Shown here in pieces: positions 9,305-19,180 of a stretch of 64,000 bases of DNA. A program made the position numbers and the translations under genes. The DNA comes from Euglena gracilis (Eukaryota > Euglenida > Euglenophyceae > Euglenales), in the NCBI GenBank assembly GCA_039621445.1, contig CP154956.1, forward strand, positions 8,245,443 through 8,309,442, in the 5' to 3' direction. Every line of letters begins with the position of its first letter. Within the stretch, counting starts at the first letter, position 1. Under the pieces are notes generated by a model that saw nothing but the letters and a program-made list of their open reading frames with translations, did not search any database and had not been told where the DNA came from.

Positions 9305-9389
9305 GGTCACTTTTTTTTATATCATTGTAGCTGTGAATGCTTCCAGAGGTGCTAAAGACAGGCGGGGAATCGATATCCAGAATTTCCAC

Positions 9390-9780
9390 TTGGTGTACCC
9401 CCCCCCTAATGAGTGCACGGGTGCCGTAGTTTCGGACCCCAAGGGGTGCACACTTATTAGGGCACTGCGCACTTATTAGGGCAGAGCACAAAATACTTGA
9501 TTTACAACCACTCTTTTTCAGTTTTCCACTTCTTGTGGTGTCAAACAATGAGTCAAGTGATTATTTGTCAAATTTGGGCTTGGGCAATAGAAATGTTTGG
9601 TCTGAGAAGGACGGTTCTGAGAATTGTGTGTTTTTCTGACCTGAGATGCGATGGTGATTTCTCCTTTGGGGGGGTGCACTTTTTAGGGAGGTAGTTTCGG
9701 ACCTTTGGGGGGTGCGCACTTATTAGGGCACTGTGCACAATTGGGGCACTGCGCACTTACTAGGGGGGGATTTACGAAAT
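9390..9780. repeat. GCGCACTTATTAGGGC phrase module
   Basis: GCACTTATTAGGGCACTGCGCAC words occur at 9448-9483 and 9708-9762, with C and G runs at 9399-9405 and 9669-9675. The A/T-rich interior (9484-9668) has protein-like frames on both strands, but a 2-nt insertion in copy 2 breaks the + frame, so it is not called coding. The copy 2 equivalent is about 29940-30330. Confidence 0.5.
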
Positions 9781-11287
9781 TCTGAATTTCCTTTCCAATT
9801 TTCCATAATTTCCCCGTAATTATCCCTGTGAATAAAAATGGCACAACATTATTTGATGCCGTGTGATTTCTTTTGCATTGGGTTTTGTATTTGGTCACCA
9901 CACGTGGCTCTGTAGCAAGATGGCTTTTTTGGGTTCCAGGTGTTGAAAAAGCAGAGAAACCTGATTTTCATTCTTGAAATGACCCAATAAATTGTTGGTC
10001 TCTTTCCAAAACGGTGTTTGCATGTGGAGAGATGGTTGTTTGCATTATTTAACAAATGGCGTTGAAATTTAGAATAATGAAATGAAGTGCCATCATAGTT
10101 CTGTCATCATCGATTGTTCTGTTGTTACTCAAGGCAAAGGCTGGGAGGTGAAGGCAGATTTGTTGAACATTACCAAGTGCCTCTTGGCACCAGAAGTTTC
10201 TCCAAACTGTCTTTGTTTGTAAGTCTAAGTTTAAATATGGTTTTGAAACAGAAAACTGAGTTGGCACTCCTTCAACCGCTAGCTGAAAGGCCAAGGGAAA
10301 GGGTTTCGGTGGTTGGTGAGGGGAGGTCACTGTTTGTTTATTGCTTATTTTTCAGAACACCTTGAAAGCAGGTAAGTTTGGTATTGTGCTGTTCCATTCT
10401 CAATGCAGATGGCTGGCCGGTGGCCTGGCCCGGCCAGGCCCAACCCTGCCTGGCAGCCTGGCCCAGTGGCAAGGCCGTCTAGCAGCCCGGGGGAATCAAA
10501 ATACCATTGGGTCAGGAATTTTAAGGCTTCATTTCAACGATTTCCTTTAATTTGCCACCATTTTGGTATTTTGATAACTTGAATTTCTGAAACATTTTTG
10601 AAACAACATTTCTGAAACAAATACAACTAAACCGCGCAGGGCGAGGAGGTTTGGGGCGAGAAGCGTGGGCCGTGGAGGCTGACAGTACGGTGACGGAGGG
10701 AACCAAGGGCTTGATTTTAGTTCCCCGGTGATTTCCTTTCATTCCCCACCAATTTTAAGTATTTTTGAATTTTTCAATTTTTTTGACCCCAAAATGGCAT
10801 GTACTTGGACCAGACGTGCAGCTGACCTTGGCGGCTTGACAGGTAGCAGAGGGTCCCGGGGCTTTATTTTAGTTCCCCTGATTTCCTTTTGATTGGCCTC
10901 CATTTTGGAAGTTCAATTTTTTGACCCCGATATGGTGCAAAATAACAGTTAAATCGAGACAGGCCAAAACTGTGCAAATTGAACAAACTGTCCAAAAAAA
11001 ATGGGGCATGTCAGGAGCCGGTTGCGCAGCTGCCCGGACCCACCCGTCCCTCAAGACCGGCGGACGGGTCACGAGGACTTGATTGAAGGCCCTCCAGTGA
11101 TTCCCCTTAATTCCCCACCATTTTGGAGACAATTTCAAGGTTTTTTGACTGCATTGGGGCAAAAACGGCCCAAGTGGGCTGCATTTTGGGCCAGGCGTGC
11201 AGCCGGCCTCTTCAGGGTGATAGAGGTTCCGGGGCTGTATTTTTGGTCCCTGGTGTTTGCCTTTGTTTGGCCAGCATTTCATCCCAG
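9781..11287. other. Intron-like DNA, no gene recognised
   Basis: A/T-rich sequence interleaved with three short related paragraphs (about 10500-10560, 10720-10900, 11095-11215) that share GGNTTNATTTTAGTTCCC..GATTTCCTTT..CCACCATTTTGG words, a diverged tandem repeat about 150-250 bp long. One G/C-rich patch at 10415-10495 has repeated GGCCNGGCC words. Confidence 0.45.
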
Positions 11288-11461
11288 GCTCGTGCCGTCT
11301 GCCTCGATGGGTGCTTGATGCCGGCCGCGTTCGGCGACCCTTTTGAGGAGTGGTTCCGGGCGTGTTCCCTGAAGCTCTCCATGTTCTGTGACGAGAAGTG
11401 GAGCCAGGTGGTGCAGCGGCTGTTGCCCACTGGGTTTGACAGCGCATTTTCTGGCACTTGG
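11288..11461 (+). CDS. Exon E2, copy 1 (unknown helical protein)
   Basis: The acceptor ATCCCAG ends at 11287. The translation includes DPFEEWFRACSLKLSMFCDE and then KWSQVVQRLLPTGFDSAF, with high GC at third positions. The 3' limit is uncertain because the frame stays open to 11563 and the first plausible donors are downstream of the Gly-Thr codons. The sequence is identical in copy 2, whereas the flanking introns differ. No family is recognised. Confidence 0.6.
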
Positions 11462-11970
11462 CCGAATCTATGTCCTTGGTGGTGTGGGTCCCGGAAGGGT
11501 CCTATTTTCAATCACACTCCCCCTCCAGGAGGGTTCTTGGTTCTGGACCATAACTTTTCTTGAGGTGCTTTCACCCCCGTGGGGGGGGGGGCGTTTGGAG
11601 CAATTCTGAAGGAGGAAGCAGTTTGAAGTTTTTTGAAGAATTTTTTTTAAAAAAATAACTTCTTGGCGCAAGGCTTTTCCAGCCCAACTTAACCTCTTCC
11701 CCACCTGTGGATTGATTTAACCCCTGGTTCATTTCTTGGGTCATTGCCTATATTTGGTTCAGCTTGGGTATTTGCCACCGCATCGATTCTGCCTCTGTCT
11801 GGGAAATTATTTTACTGGCTTTAGCTAGACCCAAGAAATTCCCCTCGACAGCAGTCTCCATTTTTAAGGCGCACATGCCTGGCCACGGACAAGAAATTTG
11901 CCCACGATTGCCAACGATGGTCCGTTTCTGGCACCTGGCACCAGAGGTGACCGGAGCAAACCCCCCTCTC

Positions 11971-12175
11971 AAATAACACCCCCCCCCCCCCCGGTGTGTT
12001 ATTTGGGCACCCGAATTGGGGCCCCAGGGGGGGGGTGTGTTATTTGGGGGGGGTGCGTTATTCTTATATGGAAAACCAAAGGAAAACAGGGGGGTGTGTT
12101 ATTTGGGCGCTCGAAATCGGCCCCCGAGGGGGGGTGTGTTATTTGGGGGGGGTTATTTGGGAGGGGGGTTTACCT
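11971..12175. repeat. TGTGTTATTTGGG phrase module, copy 1
   Basis: CAAATAACACCCCC (inverted) is followed by at least four direct GTGTTATTTGGG words, each before a G-run, and a constant inner segment ATATGGAAAACCAAAGGAAA (about 12065). The same composite occurs in copy 2 (about 32531-32735) and, with a GT microsatellite inserted, at 55122-55290. Confidence 0.6.
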
Positions 12176-12281
12176 TGACCGAGCATCCAGGCACTTTTAG
12201 CCGTACGTCCCTCCAGACTTCCCCCCCCCCCCCGAGGTTGGTCAAATCCAGCCTGCCTGGAATCCCAAAGGGATCGTAAAG

Positions 12282-12367
12282 AAATGGCGTTGGGGTGACG
12301 TGGTGTGGTTCATGCTGAACTCCCTGCAGCTCACGGTGGAGATGCACAGCCTGAAGGGGTCGGGGCT
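12282..12367 (+). CDS. Exon E3, copy 1
   Basis: Acceptor GTAAAG ends at 12281 and the donor is CT|GTAATG at 12368. The translation WRWGDVVWFMLNSLQLTVEM continues to HSLKGSG. It is G/C-rich at third positions and identical in both copies. A hydrophobic, helix-forming segment of unknown family. Confidence 0.6.
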
Positions 12368-12485
12368 GTAATGGGAATCCCCACAACCCTATGGGTGGTG
12401 GATGGGCCAGCCCCTTTGGCAGCGAAGGAATTCTCATTGCTCTGTGGTGGGTGGGGGGCACCTCTTGGGCAGGCATTAATTTTTT

Positions 12486-12640
12486 AAGGCGAGATTTCTC
12501 AATTTTTTAAGGCGGTTTTTAAGGGTTTTTTGAGGATTTTAAGAATTTTTTAAGGTTCTTTAAGGCATTTTGGCAAAAAAAAGGTTTTTTAAGGTTTTTT
12601 AAGGTTTTTAAAGGTTTTTTTTAAGGCGCCTTAAAAAAGT
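12486..12640. repeat. AAGGTTTTTT tandem low-complexity array
   Basis: Irregular tandem AAGG(T)5-8 units end in the palindrome TTTTTTAAGGCGCCTTAAAAAA (about 12616-12637). Copy 2 carries a rearranged version at about 33040-33215 with different unit numbers. Confidence 0.6.
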
Positions 12641-12698
12641 AATGCCTGCTCTTGGGTGGGGGCGTTGACCCTCCCTCCCATCAAGCTTTTCCATACAG

Positions 12699-12799
12699 CC
12701 CTGGAAGGGGGTGCTGGAGGCGGAGCTGAAGCAGCTGGCCTGCCGGAAGGTGGCGGAAGGGCAGGGCACGCTGTGGCAGAGCAGGCGGTTGGCACGGGG
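12699..12799 (+). CDS. Exon E4, copy 1 (coiled-coil-like)
   Basis: A strong acceptor TTTTCCATACAG ends at 12698 and the donor GG|GTGAAC is at 12800. The translation PWKGVLEAELKQLACRKVAE then GQGTLWQSRRLARG is charged and helical. Codon third positions are strongly G/C. Identical in copy 2. The (TGTGC)n array lies just downstream in the intron. Confidence 0.65.
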
Positions 12800-12879
12800 G
12801 TGAACGCTGCTTTGTGGCGATGCTGCTGTGCGTTTTGTGTTGTGTTGTGTTGCGCTGGTTTATTGGTTGTTGTGTTGTT

Positions 12880-13018
12880 GTGCTGTGCTGTGCTGTGCTG
12901 TGCTGTGCTGTGCTGTGCTGTGCTGTGCTGTGCTGTGCTGTGTTACGTTGGGTTGTGCTGTGCTGTGCTGTGCTGTGCTGTGCTGTGCTGTGTTACGTTG
13001 GGTTGTGCTGTGCTGTGT
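12880..13018. repeat. (TGTGC)n pentanucleotide microsatellite, copy 1
   Basis: Two blocks of CTGTG units are separated by TTACGTTGGGTT, which itself recurs at the end. The array produces Cys/Ala/Val/Leu artefact frames on both strands and lies in the intron between E4 and E5. Confidence 0.85.
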
Positions 13019-13065
13019 TAGGTGCATTTGTGTCACTTTCTCGGAAAATTTTCCCTGATTCACAG

Positions 13066-13145
13066 TGTCCCGGAGAAGCAGAATCAAGGCAGTGGCCCAA
13101 GAGCTGAACCAGATAGAGGCAAAGACCCAAGAAATGAACCAGAGG
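13066..13145 (+). CDS. Exon E5, copy 1 (coiled coil)
   Basis: Acceptor CTGATTCACAG ends at 13065 and donor AGAGG|GTAAAT is at 13146. The preferred frame gives SRRSRIKAVAQELNQIEAK and then TQEMNQR, a heptad-like helix. Another frame is open but Pro/Gly-rich. Two substitutions separate the copies, one silent and one Gln-to-Arg in the preferred frame. Confidence 0.6.
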
Positions 13146-14264
13146 GTAAATCAATCTACAGGTGGGAGGAGGTTAAGTTGGGCTGGGAAGGACTTGTGCC
13201 AAATATTTTAAATAAAGTTAAATGTTTAATGTTTTGAAAATCAAACTTCCTGTGCCGTTCAAACTGTTACGTGTATTGTTCAAACTTTGTGTGTACGGGT
13301 CTGGCTGACCCACTTGATTCCCATGTCTGCAATTCCTTTCGGCTCGGAGTCGCTTCAAAACGTTTTGGGGGCTTTGGAGATGAGGTACGTTTACACAGTG
13401 CATCCTTAAAGTGTGGTGTATTGCCCTCCTCCCCACCCTGATGTGCTTTAGAACAGGGGGAGAAGTGCGGTTTGCATTTTTCCCGCATTTTTCACATTTT
13501 TTTGCGTAGTTTTATTAATTTTATTTTACCACATATGTTTTTTTTGGCTTTTTGGCACGTTTATTCGTGACTTTTTTTTGCAATTTTTGCCTTTTTTTTG
13601 TTGCAATTTTCGGTTATTTTGAAACTGACATTTTCCTCATAATTCCGTGTAATTCTTGTTATTTGATCCCATTCTTGCGTATTTTTTTTGTGTTTTTTTT
13701 TGCATTTTCGTAATTCTTGTGCTTTCCCCCCGTTTTTTTGTGTGCGTTTTTTTGCACTTTTTTTCCTCGAGGCGGGCAACCGGAGGTGAGGGTAAAAAAT
13801 TGGTCACATCTAAAATTAGCCGGGAAAAAATTGGATGGACAAAAGTCGCCCAAAATATTTCTGGACGATTTCAAGGATTGTCTTGATGCCTCCCTGGAAA
13901 AGGCGTCCCAAATGACCGTTTTCTGGGCCAAAGGGTCGTGATATTTCCAAAAGGTGCCCAAATATTTCCTGACCATTTTCAGAAAAGTGCCCAATTTTTT
14001 CCGTCACCAATTTTCTTCCCAACAAATCTTCTGCATGACCAGTTTTCATCCCTCTGGTAGTTCATTCCTCCCCCCTTTCCACAATGTGCCCTGCACGGGA
14101 TTCCGCTCTCATCCAAAAGTGGCTTGCGTCCCGCCGTGAGACGGCCAGGGTCTGATGCCTCAGCTTTCTGGCGCCGCGATTCCCTCAAACTCTTGTGAAT
14201 GCTTGTCAACTCACTTCGGCTGCTCTTGCAATGGAAAAAAGGCTTGCTGTTGATAACTACAGTC
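13146..14264. other. Intron-like DNA, T-rich, no gene recognised
   Basis: Long T-tracts at 13490-13780 give Lys/Phe-rich artefact frames. The 13790-14060 stretch contains GTCGCCCAAAATATTT and CCATTTTCAGAAAAGTGCCCA words reminiscent of the interior of the GGCGGTCC-bounded repeats. The copy 2 equivalent is 33719-34804. Confidence 0.45.
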
Positions 14265-14556
14265 GGGTGGTCCTTAAAGGATGGGATTGTTTTTTTTTGT
14301 TTAGGACCCCCTTGAGGACCGCCCTCAGGGCGAAGGGCTGGACAACGGCCGGTCTAGGCATCGAACAGGGTCGAAAATTCAAAAGTCGGATAACACATTA
14401 TTTTTAAGTTAAAGTTTCTTTGGTGGTCCAAATTGAAAAAAAAATTCCCGCCAAAGTCGACCTTTTTTTTTGCCAAAATATGGCCATTTTCCCTGTGTAG
14501 TTTTTTCACTGAATGTTCTGGGACGTTTTTTTTTTTTTTTTTAAGTACCGCCCTGA
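14265..14556. mobile_element. Introner-like element F1, copy 1
   Basis: The left end is GGTGGTCCTTAAAGG and the right end TAAGTACCGCCCTG, imperfect inverted ends shared with elements at 19855, 27660, 28288 and 52636. The interior keeps the family order: CGGCCGGTCTAGGCATCGAA, GGTCGAAAATTCAAAA, GTCGACC, TTTGCCAAAATATGGCCATT and CTGGGACG before a T-tract. No coding capacity is seen, consistent with a non-autonomous element. Confidence 0.6.
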
Positions 14557-14845
14557 ATTGCAGCGCGACGCCACGTAACGTAATTACATCTTTGAAGCCT
14601 TTTTGAAGCCTGCAAAGTTTATGCTAATTTGACTTGCTTCCCAAAAATCTCCCCTGTTGGACACCATATGTGCTGCAAAATCGGTGGGTTTGTTCGCGTG
14701 CCGGTTGGTCCTTAACGGTCCTCAGCTTGTTTTAAAAAACACCCAGTGGAACCCTGTGTTTTTTAAAAAGAAACCTTGTTGACCGCCCTGCTCATATATC
14801 CAAAGGCTTTGTTTGGGTATCTTCCAATCCTGTCCCCCCCCCCCC

Positions 14846-15007
14846 GCTCTTCAATATTGCCCTGAAACTGACCCAGCAGGAGGGACGGCAGGATCCCCAA
14901 AGCGTGGAGAATGCTGACCCCGAGGCGGACACTCCAACCAAACAGAATGAGGGCAAGCTGGCACGCGAGCTGGCAGAAAAGGAGGGGTCTGCGGAGGACG
15001 CCCAGGG
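14846..15007 (+). CDS. Exon E6, copy 1 (charged, hydrophilic)
   Basis: The frame LFNIALKLTQQEGRQDPQSV continues to ENADPEADTPTKQNEG, KLARELAEKEG and SAEDAQ. It follows a C-run; an internal acceptor CCCAGCAG at 14879 is an alternative start. The donor is CCAGGG|GTGCCA at 15008. The only change to copy 2 is a silent AAT/AAC. A likely linker or coiled-coil edge. Confidence 0.6.
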
Positions 15008-15459
15008 GTGCCACGGGTTTCAGATGGGTCTCCCAAGTGGAGGTTTTTTTTAAGAGAAGTTTGGGCGTGGGAAGGGGGGTTGGTGGATGGGTGGGTCCCC
15101 GCCAACGCCCCCCCCCCCCCAGACTCCCAAGTGGATGGGGCGACTGGCGTAGATTCTCATGGTTACGAGTGGGTTTCTTCTATTTTCGGCGCGAAGCTTG
15201 AAAATTATTTGGAACCCAAAATTGACCGAGCCCCACCCAGCGGGGGGTAGGTGGGTCCAGACCCCCGCCCCCCCCCCCCCCATGGTCCCAAAAAACCTCT
15301 GCTCCCAAGGTTCCTCCTTGCCCACAGGAACTAAATCCCCAGATTTAAGCAACTGCCAAAGGCACTTTTGGGGGAGGGAGGTCATGTCCCGGCACAAAAT
15401 CAAAAAAATGCAGGGACCCTCAAGGAAGGAGTTAAATTACATTCCCCCCCCCCCTTGTC

Positions 15460-15825
15460 CTTGACACGCCTTGTCCATGACACACCCCCCGTGTCAACCA
15501 CACTTTTCCCGTACCTAAAAAGAGTAAAGTATTTTTGACACACTTCACGTCTCTGGAGCTAATTGGCTGCCATTTTCTGCGCAGAACCATGGCTTTGAAC
15601 TCATCTTCTTTTGAGTTTGGTGATTTAGTGAGATGTGAGCACTCCAATGGAGTTATTGTTGATGCTATGGTGATTGGGCCCTCAAACCGAGGTCCAGATT
15701 ACTTGGCCATCATTTGCTGCATGTTTTGTGGTACGGTTCCCATGACACGGCGTGTCCATGACACACCCCCCGTGTCAACCGCACTTTCCCCGTACTTTGG
15801 CGTGTCAACGACAAGGGGGGGGGAA
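15460..15825. repeat. TCCATGACACACCCCCCGTGTCAACC module, copy 1
   Basis: A word of about 40 bp (CATGACACACCCCCCGTGTC, then AACC-CACTTTTCCCGTAC) occurs in direct orientation at 15476-15517 and 15757-15798, flanking candidate exon E7. A diverged version forms part of the inverted-repeat arms at 24160-24210, so the two families are related. The copy 2 equivalent is about 35975-36335. Confidence 0.6.
15585..15730 (+). CDS. Candidate exon E7 with start codon, copy 1
   Basis: After the acceptor TTTTCTGCGCAG (to 15584) comes ACCATGG at 15586-15592, a good initiation context. The frame is MALNSSSFEFGDLVRCEHSN and then GVIVDAMVIGPSNRGPDYLA, ending before GTACGG at 15731. It reads like a small beta-rich, SH3/Tudor-like domain, but no family is assigned. 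Third positions are A/T-rich, unlike most exons here, and the segment lies between two copies of a repeat, so it may be repeat-encoded. Identical in copy 2. Confidence 0.45.
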
Positions 15826-16039
15826 TGTACACCCCAAATGGCCGGAATGGAACTAAAAAGATATGAACAGTGCAACTCCTCCCCCTGAGACCAACAGGTG
15901 TGCGGAATAGCTCTCTGGACGGTAAAAAAAAGTATGATTTGTCCTTTGCAAATGTAAAAGAAACGATATTTTCCCAAGGATCTCTGAGCACTTCTTGATT
16001 ATTTTTGCACTTTTTGATAAACCTATGAGCTAGGCCACA

Positions 16040-16084
16040 TCCGCCCGCCCACCCACCCACCCACCCACCCACACACACACACAG

Positions 16085-16162
<78 letters not shown>

Positions 16163-16262
16163 CACACACACACACACACACACACACATCACACATCACA
16201 CATCACACACACACACAACACACATCACACACACATCACACACTTGCACGCACACGCATGCG
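16040..16262. repeat. (CA)n microsatellite, copy 1
   Basis: CCCA/CCCG units lead into CA repeats broken by AACA and ATCA interruptions, ending in CACACGCATGCGCGC. Copy 2 (36562-36775) has a different CA arrangement and an extra ATAGAAATACAC interruption. Confidence 0.85.
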
Positions 16263-16305
16263 CGCACAACACAGGTCCAAACCAGACTTTTGCTTAAGGG
16301 ATTGC

Positions 16306-16697
16306 AGTACCCCCCCCCGGGGGGGGGGGGCTGGACTGCAGCTAGTCCAGAATTGGCTAGTAGGATTTCTAGCAGACCCCTGGGGGCGGTCTGCTAGCAG
16401 GGCTAGCTAGTGGAAAAATTTTTCCAGTGGAAATTTTTTTTGGGACCCCCCAAAATGGCCCAAAATGCCCGTTTTTGGCCATTTTTGGGAATTTTTGCAA
16501 CAAAATCAGCCAAAAACCTATTAAAAACCTCATTTTTCCCTCCGGCGCACAGCGCCGGAAGAAAATTTTTTTCCAGTTTGGGGAACCTCCGGAACCCCCC
16601 CCTCGGGGGGGGGGAGGGGGGTCTACCTAGTCCATTTTTTCCAGTGTCTAGCCGATTGGCTTGCCAGTACCCCCCCCCCCCGGGCCTTAAGCAAAAG
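16306..16697. repeat. Composite C/G-tract and GGCGC-hairpin element (a), copy 1
   Basis: The order is C-run/G-run, CTGCAGCTAGTCC and CTAGCAG palindromes, GGACCCCCCAAAATGGCCC, the hairpin CCGGCGCACAGCGCCGG (16541-16557), an A/T tract, a second C/G run and CTAGTCC again. It ends at CTTAAGCAAAAG, which serves as the acceptor of exon E8. Both outer edges share GCAGTAC or CCAGTAC before the C-run. Copy 2 is at 36816-37206. Confidence 0.6.
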
Positions 16698-16888
16698 CCT
16701 GGTGCAAACTGCGATTGCTTGTGCTCCGCCACCTCCCTGCTGCCACCCCGATTTGGCACCTGCTCAGCCGGCTGCGGGAGGCGGTGGCCCAGGGGATGCA
16801 GCAGGTGGCTCTGCTGTGGCTGCAGAAGATGAAGTCGTTCGTGGAGGTGGAGGAGGGCCTGCAGGCCAGGGGGCTGGAGAGCCTCTGA
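16698..16888 (+). CDS. Exon E8, copy 1 (helical, Leu/Gln-rich)
   Basis: The acceptor is GCAAAAG (to 16697), supplied by the preceding repeat. The frame reads KLRLLVLRHLPAATPIWHLL, then SRLREAVAQGMQQVALLWLQ and KMKSFVEVEEGLQARG, and ends in a TGA at 16886-16888. A GC donor CTGCAG|GCCAGG (about 16863) is an alternative end. Third positions are strongly G/C. The helical periodicity suggests a coiled coil or helical bundle. Confidence 0.6.
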
Positions 16889-18055
16889 CCCCTCACTCCA
16901 AATGGTGAAGCACCCCTGGTGCAGGATACTGAGTTAGCGTTGGTTTTGCACAAGGGGGTGAGGTGTTGCCACTCTTCTTCTTCTCCGGTGGGAAGCTCCT
17001 AGGAAAGCAAAGTTTCCTCCACATATTTTGGCCAAATTTTCCGCAAAAGCACGGGTTTCGTTGCTTTTTTGACCCCCCCATTTTTTTTTACATCGGATTG
17101 CACTGGTTTTTTTATTGGTTTGGTGGTGTTGTTTTTTCTGCTGAAGAGCGATCAACCTTGCACAATTACTTTGCTGCTGACAACAAATCACTGTGAGGAC
17201 TTGCGCTCGTTTTGGCAGCGTCATGCGTGCCCTAATGCAGTGCTTGCACAGCATGCGTGCATTTATGCACTGTTTTGGGAGATGCCGTCGTGAAGCTTCA
17301 AAAAAGGGGTATGAAAAATTTTGGCACACCACAGGTATAATGAGTTTTGCAGTGTACATGGTGGTTGGATTCAGAGATAAAGCACGGCTATAGGGGTTTG
17401 ACAGTGGTGGTCAGGGTGAGAAGTGGCAGATAAGCATCCATTGTAAAAATGTGAAAAAGTCACCCTGCCATGTTCCGGGTGGTGGACAATGCGTGGCGAT
17501 GACACAACCCTCCCAAGTGGTGAGACAGGAGCCCACTTTTGGACAGCTGCCTCTGTGTGGGGGTGCGCTGCTGTTTGGTGTTGCCCAAATTTTTTCCTAA
17601 ACAGAAGGAGTAACCGACCATGGGACAGCCGTCTCGGCCGGCCTGGGGGGAGGTGGATCAGGACCCCACTCCTGTGTTCCAAGCCGGAGCGATTTGATGC
17701 AACCCATCAGAACATATGCCGGCGGTGCGAAATTTATTGCATCAACCCCTTACTGATTGACTTGACTGTCGTACTAATTTCTTAACAAATAACTTTCCTC
17801 AAAAATCGATCGATCACTTGCAGCCAGGGAATTTCCAAAGCCAGACCCCCTCCCCCGCGGGGTTGAGTGGTAATAAAGTTTTCGCAGCCTGGCAAAGCTG
17901 AGCTGGACCACAAAATGCTGAAAATTTTTTGAAAAAAGGGGGCAAAATGCCATAAACGACAGCGTGGTTTGATTTCCACCTCAAAATCTTGGCAAAAAAG
18001 TCAGCTGAATCTGGGCTGTTTTAGCTTGTTTTCAGGGTGCCCACCAGGTCCATCA
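16889..18055. other. Intron-like DNA with weak frames; tRNA-A-box-like word
   Basis: Frames around 17193-17393 and 17489-17785 are not supported by splice sites or codon bias. At 17858-17930 a word of about 50 bp, GGGTTGAGTGGTAATAAAGTT followed by GCAGCCTGGCAAAGCTGAGC, matches a related word at 19181-19235. Its start resembles a pol III A box, but no B box is evident. The copy 2 equivalent is 37398-38570. Confidence 0.4.
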
Positions 18056-18575
18056 TGTCAGCCGGTAGGACCCACCCCCCTGGATCCCCAAGGGGGGGGG
18101 TCCACCATTTTTCCATCCGGCATCTGTTGAAAAAAATTTCGGGCATTGTTTTGAAGCCCCTTAAAATTTTTTCTGTTCTTTTTTTTTATCCAGGGGGGAG
18201 GGGGAGGGGGGGCGACCCCGGGAGGGTCCGGGACCCCCCCCCCCCGTCTCACTTGATACCCTGGGAGTGGGTGAGTCTGACCTACCCCCCCCCCCCAGGG
18301 TTGGGGGGCCCCCTGGGGGGGGCAGGGCTGTACGGATCCCCGAAACCCCATGGGGTCACCCCCCACCAGTAACCCCAACCAACCCAACCCCCCCACCAGT
18401 AATTCTGGTGGCGATTTTTTAGGTCAAAGTTTCTCCTTCGACGCCGAAGGAATTTTTTTCTGCAGCTGCTGTGGTGGATGGGGTGCGGGGTCGACCCACC
18501 CCCACCTCCCAGGGGGGTGGACCACCACCCCCCACCAGGCCTTGTCCTTAAGAAATTTTCTGCTTGCAACATTTC
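18056..18575. repeat. Composite C/G-tract and hairpin element (b), copy 1
   Basis: Successive C/G tracts with ACCCACCCCC and GGGGGGTCCACC words surround an A/T tract and the hairpin TTCGACGCCGAA (18437-18448). CACCAGTAA words occur three times near 18364-18402. It ends near CCTTGTCCTTAAG. Copy 2 is at about 38572-39066. Confidence 0.5.
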
Positions 18576-19110
18576 CCTCCAAGAGCAACAAAATGGATGT
18601 GTGGCTGCATTGCACCCATGTCCCAAGGCTCCTATCCGGCAATGTATGTGCCGTTTTCATTAAAAACGATGTGAATTTTGTCTGAATTATGAAGCAAAGG
18701 TGAAATGAAATCATTCCAACGTCATTGACCATGAAATTTCTTAAGCCCCACCCGTCCGCTGGGGGGGTTCCAGCACATACATCGCTTAAAGGTTTTTCCA
18801 GCTGCAACAGCATCCCCCGGGGGGGGGGGGGGGGGGCTGCTGCTGCCCCTCATGGCCCCTTTTGGAGGGTCCAGCCGAAAATTTTTGGAAAAAAAAGTGT
18901 TCAAAAACGGCCAAAAATGGGGTGTTTTGGGCGTTGTCAGGTGCTCTTTTTTCAAAACTGTGTTGTCCGATCTTGGCTTGGCCTGGCCCACCTCAGGTCC
19001 AGCCGGGGTCCACCCCCCCCCCCCCGGGCGGATGGGCTTGCAGCCAGCCCAAATTTCTAGCCAGCCCAAATTTCTAGCCTAAGCCCAGCACCCCCCCCCC
19101 CCGGGGTCCT
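18576..19110. repeat. Composite element (c), copy 1
   Basis: C/G runs at 18816-18834 and 19012-19025 bracket an AAAATTTTTGG and ACGGCCAAAAATGGGG core, with CAGCCCAAATTTCTAGCC repeated twice at 19045-19080. It ends CCCCGGGGTCCTTAAAG. No coding evidence. Copy 2 is at about 39090-39640. Confidence 0.45.
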
Positions 19111-19180
19111 TAAAGAGATGTAAAATGCTGGTAGCCAGCATTTTCCCCCAGCCAGCACCTCCCAGCTGAGCTGCATACCG

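Noticed and set aside
9497-9694. Protein-like frame inside the GCACTTATTAGGG module
   Set aside because: A 2-nt insertion in copy 2 (near 30149) breaks it, and the minus strand is equally open.
12828-13058. Cys/Leu/Val-rich frames on both strands
   Set aside because: They are translations of the (TGTGC)n microsatellite; the same occurs at 33401-33660.
16060-16240. Cys/Val frame of 160 codons on the minus strand
   Set aside because: Translation of the CA microsatellite.
17193-17393. 66-codon frame conserved in both tandem copies
   Set aside because: Conservation follows from the recent duplication. Two other frames are as plausible and there are no splice signals or codon bias.
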